The notes under the pieces: generated by a model | The model's database searches: none | Told to the model about the DNA's origin: nothing | The model's input: the letters and a program-made list of their open reading frames with translations, nothing else | Source of the DNA: Ascochyta rabiei | Taxonomy: Eukaryota > Ascomycota > Dothideomycetes > Pleosporales > Didymellaceae | Length of the DNA stretch: 64,000 nucleotides | Reading direction: 5' to 3' | NCBI RefSeq assembly: GCF_004011695.2 | Contig: NC_082410.1 | Span: 1,736,001 to 1,800,000 of the forward strand | Program-made: the position numbers and the translations under genes | Shown: one piece after another, positions 1 to 8,301 of the stretch | Position numbering within the stretch: position 1 is the stretch's first letter | Layout of the letters: the number at the start of each line of letters is the position of its first letter

Positions 1-146
1 ACGTACATGCCGCCATTGAGTTCTTTGGGGAGGTTCCCCGTCCAGGTAACAGGTGTTGGAGTCCATGTCTGTGTTACTGGTGCAAAATTGCCTGCAAGAT
101 AGGGGTGCTTGTGAGTCTGTTCCTTGCTGTGTCCATTGCGGGACAT
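1..146 (-). CDS. carotenoid cleavage oxygenase, N-terminal fragment (cut by window edge)
   Basis: ATG at 146-144 opens a frame that runs off the left edge after 48 codons plus 2 nt, so only the N-terminus is visible. It reads HPYLAGNFAPV, then a TWTGNLPKELNGGMYV stretch. These are the conserved opening motifs of fungal carotenoid oxygenases of the CAO-2/CarT (torulene-cleaving) and CarX (retinal-forming) type: the 'P-L-GNFAP' box and the 'G-(I/L)P-EL-GG-YVRNG' box. Such Fe(II)-dependent seven-bladed propeller enzymes cleave conjugated double bonds of carotenoids. The gene is divergent from the lycopene cyclase/phytoene synthase gene, as expected in a carotenoid cluster. The fragment is too short to tell torulene cleavage from beta-carotene cleavage, and the active-site histidines lie outside the window. 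Family call fairly sure; subfamily not. Confidence 0.72.
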   Translation of the reverse strand, partial: MSRNGHSKEQTHKHPYLAGNFAPVTQTWTPTPVTWTGNLPKELNGGMY

Positions 147-653
147 TGTGAGTTGACTGCTGTTCGCATTGAAGCCGCGTGCGGGGAGGTCCTCAAGAGT
201 AGGCATTCACGGGACGTAGCCTAGCCAGCAGGTGGCACTCGGCATGACAGAGCCCTGAGTTTCACATGTCTGGCCAGACAGGTGATGGCGTGTCGAGCAT
301 GCGAGGAGCCATGATGTAAGGCTTTGCAAGGCTATTGGGCGCTGACGTCTGCTCAACGTTGGATCCCGCACCTGCCGTAACGAAAGTCGATGATGTCAGT
401 CAAAAGCTTAACCACCGCACACGCCTCATCCGGCGACGTGCACAGATGCACTTTCCCTCTTTTCCATGCTCGCGGTCGGCAGTCGGCGGCGACGGAAAGC
501 GACCAAAACAATGCGTGTTGGGCTCTTCCTGTGTCTGACGCCCTCTTGGTCTCTCGTCTGCGGCTGCTAGTCTCTTCCCTGTATTGTGGTTCTCGAATTG
601 ACGTGAAATTGCACGTTTTTCGTTCCACATCCGGGTCGACAGTCGTGACGATC
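147..653. promoter_or_regulatory. divergent promoter region between carotenoid oxygenase and phytoene synthase
   Basis: About 0.5 kb separates the two start codons, so this interval must hold both promoters. I see no ORF with codon-like character and no clear TATA box. In this pathway light or stress control is usual in fungi, but I could not identify a specific light-response element with confidence. Confidence 0.5.
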
Positions 654-2556
654 ATGGGCTCTGACTACGCGCTCGTGTACGTGAATGCGCCTTGTCCAGG
701 ATCTCCAGAACTCTGAACTCTATGCTGATACGCAGTGACCAGCCATGTCAAGTACACCATCCCGCCGGCCGTGCTGCTCACGCTGCTCTACCGCCCGCTC
801 TTCTCGAAACTCGACGCCTACCGAGTCGGCTTCCTGGTGTTTGTATGCGCAATTGCCCTCACCGACTCGCTTGTGTCCAGACATCCTGACCCTGTGGTAG
901 ATCGCCGTTACCGCGACCATCCCGTGGGATTCGTACCTCATTCGCACCGGCATATGGAGTTACCCCAGCCATGTGATCGTCGGTCCGACGCTCTTCGACA
1001 TTCCTCTTGAAGAGGTCTTCTTCTTCGTAATCCAGACATACAACACCTCGCTCCTGTATCTGCTCCTCAGCAAGCCTACATACCAGCCCACGTATCTTCG
1101 TGCTGCAACTCCCTCCTCGCCTGCGCCATGGAAATATCAAAGGTGGACTGGGCAGGTGGTCATCTCAGCAATCATCGCGTATGGAGGGTATTGCGTCAAG
1201 GCCAACGCAACCGGCACATACACAGGCTTGATTCTTGTTTGGGCAGGGCCGGTCTTGTTGGGCCTTTGGTCGCTTGCGCACCAGTTCATACTTGGGCTTC
1301 CTCTGTCGAACACCGTATTGCCCATTGCTCTGCCTACCATCTATCTCTGGATTGTCGACACCCTAGCCCTTCGCAGAGGGACATGGGTCATCAGCAGCGG
1401 CACCAAGCACGGCATTCACCTGTGGGATGGGTTAGAGATTGAAGAGGCTCTTTTCTTTCTCACTACGAACACGCTGATTGTGTTTGGTCTTGTGGCCTTC
1501 GACAATGCGTTGGCCATCTTGCATACCTTTCCCTCGCTGTTCCCTAACCCATCGCCTCAACTGCCGTCGCCGCTGGCTCTCATGCAGGCTCTCTTCAAGT
1601 CTCCGAAGGCGTACGACCAGGCGCGTCTCGAAGGTCTCAGAGAGGCTGTAGGTCGATTGAAGCGCAAGAGTAGAAGTTTTTACCTCGCATCATCAACCTT
1701 CCAAGGTCTACTCCGCACCGATCTACTGCTGTTATACTCCTTTTGTCGTGTGTCTGATGACTTGGTGGATAACGCTGATACGGCTGAAGAAGCAAGGGAT
1801 TGGATTGCGCATCTGAACAAGTTCCTGGACCTTGCGTATAGTGGGCCGAGATCCAGACCCGCGCTCATTAAGCTGGTTTACGAGCAATTCCCTGCTGATA
1901 CACGCTCTGCCCTCGTACAACTGCCCACAGACAAGCTATCGCGCCAGCCATTGCAGGATCTGTTACTTGGCTTCGATATGGACCTGGCTTTTGACACAGC
2001 AGCACCTCCCATTTCAAACGAGGCTGATCTCAAACTGTACTCGGAAAGGGTTGCAGGTACGGTTGCTCAAATGTGCATCGAGCTAATTTTTCGCACGTAT
2101 CAAAGTACGTTGAGCAAAGAACAGCAGCGCAAAGTAGAGCACGCAGGAAATCTAATGGGCGTTGCTCTTCAGTACGTCAACATCGCACGAGATATTGCTG
2201 TAGATGCAAAAATCGGTCGCGTGTACCTTCCAACCACATGGCTAGCAGAGGTAGGCTTGACTCAGGAGCAAGTTCTCAAAGAGCCCTCAGGGCCACGGAT
2301 AGAAAGCATACGCAACCGCCTTCTGGACAAGGCCTTCAAGCTGTACAATGGCTCTAAGCATTCGATCGAGCAGCTACCCTCTGAAGCTGCTGGTCCAATC
2401 AGGGTAGCTGTTGAAAGCTACATGGAGATTGGGAGAACATTGCGACAAGAAGGCTACGTTGTCAAGGCTGGGCGCGCAACTGTGCCACGATGGAGAAGGT
2501 TGCTCGTAGCCTGGCAGACATTGAACCAGACCAGCAAATCCCGGTGTGGGCCATAG
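654..2556 (+). CDS. al-2: bifunctional lycopene cyclase/phytoene synthase
   Basis: Three exons: 654-676, 743-842, 901-2556, giving 592 aa (N. crassa AL-2 is about 600). The first exon is 23 nt and encodes MGSDYALV. The joined start [20 protein letters not shown] aligns with the AL-2 N-terminus, which is why I choose ATG 654. The N-terminal half (about residues 1-240) is a multi-pass membrane lycopene cyclase domain, including [15 protein letters not shown] and the [10 protein letters not shown] segment. The C-terminal half (from about residue 290) is a trans-isoprenyl diphosphate synthase domain. It carries the Mg-binding DDLVD motif near residue 326 and the second aspartate motif NIARDIAVD near residue 468. 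The enzyme condenses two GGPP to phytoene and later cyclises lycopene or neurosporene ends. Homologues are named al-2, carRA, carAR and crtYB. Introns of 66 and 58 nt. Confidence 0.95.
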
Positions 2557-2772
2557 CCGCTGGTTTGGCGTATAACCATGAGCTTAGTAGAAAGACGATG
2601 TTTCTTCGCCAAAACAGTCACCTCCGGAATGCGTGATGCTTGTGGTTGTGGATCTTGTGAACGTCTAGTGTCCGTGAGTGGGGCCGAGGGCGTTAGCGCG
2701 CATCTCCTAAACCAGTATCGATCTCACCTGCGCAACAACACCAAGACATGCTCTTTGCACGTGGGCGGCAAG

Positions 2773-3947
2773 ATGGAGTCTAACCGACTTCTGGATCCGG
2801 TAGATGCATTCTTCAAGCCATCGGGCTCTGGTAGGAGAAGAAGAGACAGGACGCGCAGCACCAGTCGCAGATCGAAGAGCCACTACAAGAAGTTGCTCTG
2901 GTTCAAGCAACCGTGTCAGTGCAGTCGACGTGTTGAGCTGGTGTGAGTATGGCTGAACTGACGCCAACAGTCCCTGATAACTACACGGACGAGAAGACGT
3001 TTCTTGATCACCTGCAGCGCAATCCGCGGCTGCAGCCGTATGATTTCTGGTCGCTCATGGCGGACACGACGATAATTGTGCAGCATCTTGCCTCGGTCGC
3101 CATCTTCTGCTGCTGTTTTGTCGGCATCATCCAAGGAAACGTCTCGCCTCTGTCCGTAGTAGGCTGGGCGACGCTTTGCACGGTGTTGGCCTGGATTTTG
3201 TGGGATCACTGGCAGGGACAAGAGCTGGAAGCAGCTGATGACAAGCACGAAAAGCCGCCGGACGGGGGCGAGGCAACTGAGGCGCATTCGGACTCGGTGC
3301 CGTCTCCGCCATCTCGGTATCAGCAGCGGGTGTCGACGGTCAAGTCGGCGGTGTTGATCTACGCTGCTTTGCTAGGGCTCAGCCCGATTCTCAAATCGTT
3401 GACCAAGTCGACGACGAGCGATTCGATCTGGGCTATCAGCACATGGCTGCTCATGATGAATGTCGTATTCTTCGACTACAGCAGCGGGCCCGGGGCACAG
3501 TAAGACGCGTGGCTTGGAAAGTTGGAAATGCACGCTGACATTGCTAACAGACTCCCTGCATCTATCTCGACGAACTCGGCCATGATGGCTTCTACTGTGC
3601 TTGCATCTCGCCTGCCATCGACCACACATGTGTTTTCTCTAACCCTTTTTTCCATCGAGGTCTTCGGCCTCTTCCCCATCTTTCGCCGCGAACTGCAAGC
3701 TCGCTCATGGCGAGGTCATCTCAGCCTCACGATTGTGCTGGTCACAGCTGCTTGGGGTGGCGTGTTCGTCACTCTGACGGGAGGTGGAAAGGGCGCTTTC
3801 ATCGCGGGCGTGGTGCTTGGAAGCTTGCTCACTTTCCTCGCGTTGGGCATCTGTAGCTGGTGGCTTATCGGCTTGCAGAAGTACAAGAATGAGATTCATG
3901 GTCCCTGGGACCCGGCGAGACCCATCATTCGGCGGCGCTGGGATTGA
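2773..3947 (+). CDS. gpi2: GPI-GlcNAc transferase subunit GPI2 (PIG-C)
   Basis: Three exons: 2773-2914, 2971-3499, 3551-3947, giving 355 aa. The first junction restores KKLLWFKQPFPDNYTDE, the conserved start of fungal GPI2. Later blocks are NPRLQPYDFWSLMADTT, IVQHLASVAIF, LLGLSPILKSLTKSTTSDSI and STTHVFSLTLFSIEVFGLFP, all diagnostic of PIG-C. Several hydrophobic segments make it a multi-pass ER membrane protein. It is part of the GPI-GlcNAc transferase that adds GlcNAc to phosphatidylinositol, the first step of GPI-anchor synthesis. The basic N-terminal stretch (residues about 21-40) is outside the family core. The stop codon lies inside the 3' end of the convergent gene: coding sequences overlap by 23 bp (3925-3947). 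Confidence 0.93.
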
Positions 3948-4863
3948 GCCCCTTTGTGGTAGGGTCGGTAACGTCTGAATCTCGGTTCTCGTAGCCAAAC
4001 CAGGTGCAAGAACCGTTCTCGGGCCAAGGATGCGTGTGGCTTCTTCTTACAGACGGGCCGTACCAGTAGGGATCGAGGTGCTCGAGCAGATGAGACATGG
4101 AGACGACCTCCAGCTCCAGTTTGCCGTCTTGACGCGCCCATCTCACAATCTTCGACTCGTTTGCCGCTCCGACAGCGGACCACATGCGGGGGACCAGATC
4201 GTCGAAGCCAACATCATCACCTCCAACGAAGTGGAGTGGCGAAAAGGGAGCTCGCTTGGCCATGGCGGTGCCTTTGCTTGCTCCCTTGACGACCACTCGC
4301 TCGAGGCCCTCGACTTTCGACAACATGTTCCTGAGCTGATTCCAAAGCTCTGCCCTTTTCATGGCAATCTTGGGCCATGATTCAAAGTTCAGACGGAGAC
4401 ACTTCAGTCCAGGAGCATCCACATGCAAAGAGCCCAAAGCCTTGTCCCATTGGCCGTTTCCCCAGGCGAGGTAGTGTAGCCACTCCCGGGCGAGGCCGGG
4501 GTGGTTGGCTTGCATACTCTGCGCGTCGATTTCGATATCGTAGATGCAGGCGCTGTGGACAGGGTCGAGGGACCTCAGGAATGTGCTCGCGCCGTCGACA
4601 GTGCGGAAGCGGAAGGTGTTCTGCGTGAACAGGGATCGACGGTCCGTCTCGTGGTAGAGTGTGCGGCACGTCTGCAACAGATTCACGCCCATCCTGCGGG
4701 CGACATGACCGTTGGCAGGGCTTTTGTTCGGGCTTGGGTCGACGACGGCGCCATCGGTGGTAAAGCACAGGTTGAAGATGAGGCTCTTGATTTCTTGCGG
4801 CAGTTGTACCAGCCGGGATTGCGTCTGGAGGTTGTTTGGATAGGCAACTGTGGAGGACGACAT
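3925..4863 (-). CDS. F-box/2EXR-like fungal protein of unknown function
   Basis: Single exon of 312 aa from ATG 4863 (MSSSTVAYPNN); the frame stays open 11 codons upstream but with no earlier ATG. The N-terminal part has the pattern RLVQLPQEIKSLIFNLCF, then a histidine/basic stretch and VNLLQTCRTLYHETDRR. This is the layout of the large fungal families annotated as F-box-like or 2EXR ('LP-E-R--I' followed by 'LL-TCR-IY-E'). No catalytic motif is visible in the C-terminal half. Such proteins are very common in ascomycetes and mostly uncharacterised; a role as a ubiquitin-ligase adaptor would be a guess. It overlaps the GPI2 coding end by 23 bp on the opposite strand. Family placement moderate, gene itself likely real. 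Confidence 0.72.
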   Translation of the reverse strand: MSSSTVAYPNNLQTQSRLVQLPQEIKSLIFNLCFTTDGAVVDPSPNKSPANGHVARRMGVNLLQTCRTLYHETDRRSLFTQNTFRFRTVDGASTFLRSLDPVHSACIYDIEIDAQSMQANHPGLAREWLHYLAWGNGQWDKALGSLHVDAPGLKCLRLNFESWPKIAMKRAELWNQLRNMLSKVEGLERVVVKGASKGTAMAKRAPFSPLHFVGGDDVGFDDLVPRMWSAVGAANESKIVRWARQDGKLELEVVSMSHLLEHLDPYWYGPSVRRSHTHPWPENGSCTWFGYENRDSDVTDPTTKGLNPSAAE

Positions 4864-5525
4864 GGCGGAGGAATGATCAGGCAAACAGACAAGCAAGCGA
4901 CAGGTTGGGCGGTGTCTTTATCCATATGGAGGCCATTGACTCAGGTGCAAGGAGACAGCCTGATAGGCGTGTTCAGCCGCATCACTTCACCATGCAACGT
5001 GCGCCATGGCGTCGCCTGGTGGACCGAGGCCGGGCGAGAGCGCGGGGCACGAGTGGCCAGAAGCGAGCAGACGCGCACGCTGGCGTCGAGGAAGCTGCCC
5101 ATCTGCCAGCCCATTGTTGGGACCATGAGCCATTGCAGCCGTGTTTTGGAGCCAGAAGGAAAAACGATGCCGAGTTGGAGGGTCGGGGCGGTGAATGGCC
5201 GCGCCGGACGGACCGGCTACCCCTGTCACCTGTCAGCGAGATTTGCCGATACTTGTGGGCCTGAGGCTCAACACGCGCCGGCGGATCGACAGGGCAAGCG
5301 TGACGTGTGGGCCGGGCTCTGGCAGGCTCACCGCCCTCGACCACGGTTAGAGCCTCACGGACGGGCACAAGCGAGCTGGAGGAGCTGAAGGCCCCGCTGT
5401 CGCGCTACTCCGCAGTCATGGGGTCCAGGCGTCGTCCCGTGCACGCAGACTGAGGACGGGCGCAGGGTGGCAGGCAGCAGCCTCTCTCTCCATTGTCCAA
5501 CACCGACCAGCCGCCCTCCAGCCCC
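4864..5525. promoter_or_regulatory. divergent intergenic region (F-box-like gene / annexin gene)
   Basis: 662 bp between two divergent start codons. GC-rich, no supported ORF; open frames here have no recognisable protein character. Presumed to hold both promoters and 5' UTRs. Confidence 0.4.
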
Positions 5526-8044
5526 ATGTCGCTGCGCCCAGACGACAGGTCGCGACGGTCGCGCTCCAAGTCGCCCGGCCGTGCAGGGGAGCGCAACCGC
5601 AGTCGCAGCCGCAGTCGCAGCCGCAGTCGCAGCCGCAGTCGCAGCCATGTGCGCGAGGCATCTGGATCTGCGTCTGCGTCTGCGTCTGCGTCTGCACCTG
5701 GGCCGGGTCAGCATTACAGCGCAGCTGAATATGCACCAATGGAAGCCCACGGTGCGCAGTACGAAACCAGGCAGCCACTCGTGCATCCGACGTGAGTACT
5801 CCGCGAGGCGTCGAGCTTGGGGCGTCGAGCTTGGGGCGTCGTGCTTGGGGCATCGTGCTTGGTGCTGGGAGCTTCACGACTCGAGCACCACGTCCTGAGC
5901 ACCACGTCCTGAGCTCCACGCCCTGAGCTCCACGCCTCCCGCTTCACGCTCGCCCAGGCCCCGCGCAACCACATACTGAGACAATGGCCGGCAGGACCGT
6001 GAACGAGCCCATCACCATGGGCAACTACGCCGACCTGCCCCCCGACCAGCGCCCGGCCTACATGCGGCACGCCCAGGCCGCCGCCCACTACCAGCAGCCC
6101 ATCGCCTACGCCCAGGCCGGCAACGTCCAGTACACGCCCACGTCCCATGCTGGACAGCCGTTTGCATACACGACCACGCCCACGTCACATGCTGGGCAGC
6201 CGTTTGCATACACGACCGCGCCCACGCGCGACCCTGCTGCGAGCTTCCAGTACGCCCCCGCGCCCGACAACATCACCTTCAGCGCCCGGCCCGTCGTCGG
6301 CTCCGCCCATCACCCACCCACAACACACACGGCCCAGCCAACGAGTCCCGCCTACCCGCCGCCAGCGCACCCCCAGTATGCCGCCGTCCCGCACGCCCCC
6401 GCCCCGCCGCCCCTCGCCCAGCCCCAGTACCCGCCGCCGCCCATGGGCACCCACTCCCCGCGCCCAGAGCACCACCGCGCGCAGTCGAGCGCGGGCGCAA
6501 CGAGCACCTACGACGGGCGCAAGGTGGTCGAGATGGTCCCAGGCGGCGGCGGCCGGCCCGACCTGCAGAACATCATGCCCGGCGGTATGCCCGGCGGCTT
6601 TCCAGGCGGCGGCATGCCTCCCCCCAGCCCGCTGTTGGAAGCCTACCAGGGCGTGTACCAGTCCATCAGCCCCATGCCGCAGGCCATGATGCTCGACGAC
6701 GACGACATCGACCACCTGCAGCCCCTCGACAGCCTCTCCCCGCGAGAATCGAGGCGTTCCGTCCAGGGTCGACACCGCGCCCACTCGCGCTCAGGCCGCT
6801 CACCAAGCCCCCTCCCGCCCTCGAAGCGCAAGGACAAGCTCGCCCTCGAAGCCTACAGCTCCTCCGCCCGAGATCCATACGATCCCTACTCGGATCGCGA
6901 CCGCCGCTCCAACGACCGCAAAAAGGAAGAACGCCGCGCACGAGTCTACGATGCCGAACCCGACGCCCTCGCCATCGTCGACGCCCTGAGCGCGCGCACG
7001 CCCGACCTCGACACCCTCATCGACATCCTCCCGCTCCTCTCGCACGATCAGATGCTCGAGCTCCGCACCGAGTACAAGCGCCACTGCAAAGTGCAGGGCC
7101 GCGGCATCAACATTGCCAAACACATCAAACTGAAGACCTCGGGCAACTTTTGCAAAATCGCATACGTGACCGCCCTCGGCCGCTACGAGGGCGAGGGCTA
7201 CTGGGCAAACTACTGGTACCAGAGCAACTCGGCGCGCCGGGAGCTGCTCATCGAAGCGCTGATGGGCCGCCAAAACCACGAAATCCGAGCCATCAAAGAC
7301 ACCTTCCGCGACAAGCGCTACTCGGACTCGCTCACAAAATGCATGGACAAGGAGCTCAAGGCCGACAAGTTCCGCAAAGCCGTGCTCATGGCGCTCGAAG
7401 GCGAGCGACAGGAGGAGTCCGACGTGTGGCCGACCGAGTACCGCAACCGCGACGTCGACACGCTGTACAAGGCACTCAAGGCGCGCGAGGGCGGCGAGAG
7501 CGCCATCCTCGGCGTCGTCGTCATGCGCAGCGACGCCCATCTGCGCGAGTGCCTGCGCACGTACGAGCGCAAGTACCAGGGTAGTTTTGCACGCGAGTGT
7601 CTGCGGAAAAGCAACAACCTCGTCGTAAGTCACGCCCACTACTTCGATTCTCGAAGAACACCAAGAGCTCAGCTAACACCACCCCAGGGCGAAGTCATAG
7701 CCCACATCCTCAACGGCGTCATCAACCGTCCAGCCCGCGACGCCATGCTCCTGCACCACGCGCTCATGGACCTCATCGAGCCCTCGTCGTTGTCGTCCAA
7801 TGCCCGCTCCTCGCGCGAAAATACCTCCGCCGCCTCGACATCAGCCGCCAAACACGAGCGCCAGCAGCGCTACGAGCTGCTCGTCTCGCGCCTCGTGCGC
7901 CTCCACTGGGAGCGTATGCACCTTGGCCGCGTCAAGGCAGAGTACGAGGACAAGTACGGTAGGATGGTCGAGGAGGATGTCGAAGAGGCGACCAAAGGGG
8001 ATTTTAGGGAGTTTTGTCTTGCGCTCTGTCAGACGGGTCGGTGA
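5526..8044 (+). CDS. annexin-like protein with long disordered N-terminus
   Basis: Exons 5526-5791, 5995-7624 and 7688-8044, giving 750 aa. The first intron is 203 nt with a TACTGAG branch site; a tempting ATG at 5984 lies inside it, and only acceptor 5994 joins the frames without a stop. Residues about 1-90 hold an RS repeat and an S/A stretch. Residues about 90-320 are rich in P, Q, G, Y and A with two 14-residue repeats. The C-terminal ~400 residues carry fungal annexin features: DLDTLIDILPLLSHDQMLEL, RGINIAKHIKLK, YWANYWYQSNSARRELLIEAL and FRDKRYSDSL. The last intron (63 nt) has no in-frame stop. Annexin cores bind phospholipid with Ca2+; canonical Ca2+ loops are not obvious here, as in other fungal annexin-like proteins. 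The function is unproven; membrane or secretory association is inferred. Confidence 0.88.
5598..5645 (+). repeat. 12-bp tandem repeat encoding RS dipeptides
   Basis: Four perfect copies of cgcagtcgcagc in annexin exon 1, encoding Arg-Ser repeats. A hexamer (gcgtct-type) repeat encoding Ser-Ala follows at about 5664-5694. Confidence 0.9.
5810..5865 (+). repeat. 14-bp minisatellite inside annexin intron 1
   Basis: Four copies of a 14-nt unit (gtcgagcttggggc and variants) in direct orientation, followed by a looser repeat of GTCCTGAGC-type units up to about 5930. Lies wholly within the 203-nt intron, which explains its unusual length. Confidence 0.85.
6134..6217 (+). repeat. 42-bp in-frame tandem duplication in annexin exon 2
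   Basis: Two 42-bp units (6134-6175, 6176-6217) differing by two substitutions. Each encodes TPTSHAGQPFAYTT, so the disordered N-terminus gained one 14-residue module without frame change. Confidence 0.92.
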
Positions 8045-8301
8045 GGGGAGGGGTTTGGTTGGGTGGATGGATGGATCGATGAATGAATGGATTCGTTGGA
8101 TGGAATTGGATTGGGTTCGGGCAAGTGGAAGCAGAGATGGATGATACCTAGGCGTGCATTTAAAAAAAAAATGTCATCACGGAACGATTTTAACGAAGCG
8201 ATGGAATGCAAAAGTAAATCATGTCTTCTTTTCGCTGTTTCGACTCCTCACTCCTGACTCCTGTCTTTATCATGACTTCCACACCACACCACACCACACC
8301 C

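Noticed and set aside
2943..2970. Start of GPI2 at about 2949
   Set aside because: Splicing 2914 to 2971 restores the conserved KQPFPDNYTDE and an N-terminal extension; ATG 2949 lies in that intron.
5984..5994. ATG 5984 as the start of the annexin gene
   Set aside because: Lies between the TACTGAG branch site and the only acceptor that joins exon 1 in frame, so it is intronic.
6800..7639. 279-codon open frame antisense to the annexin core
   Set aside because: Arises from the biased GC3 codon use of the annexin exon; no independent protein features.
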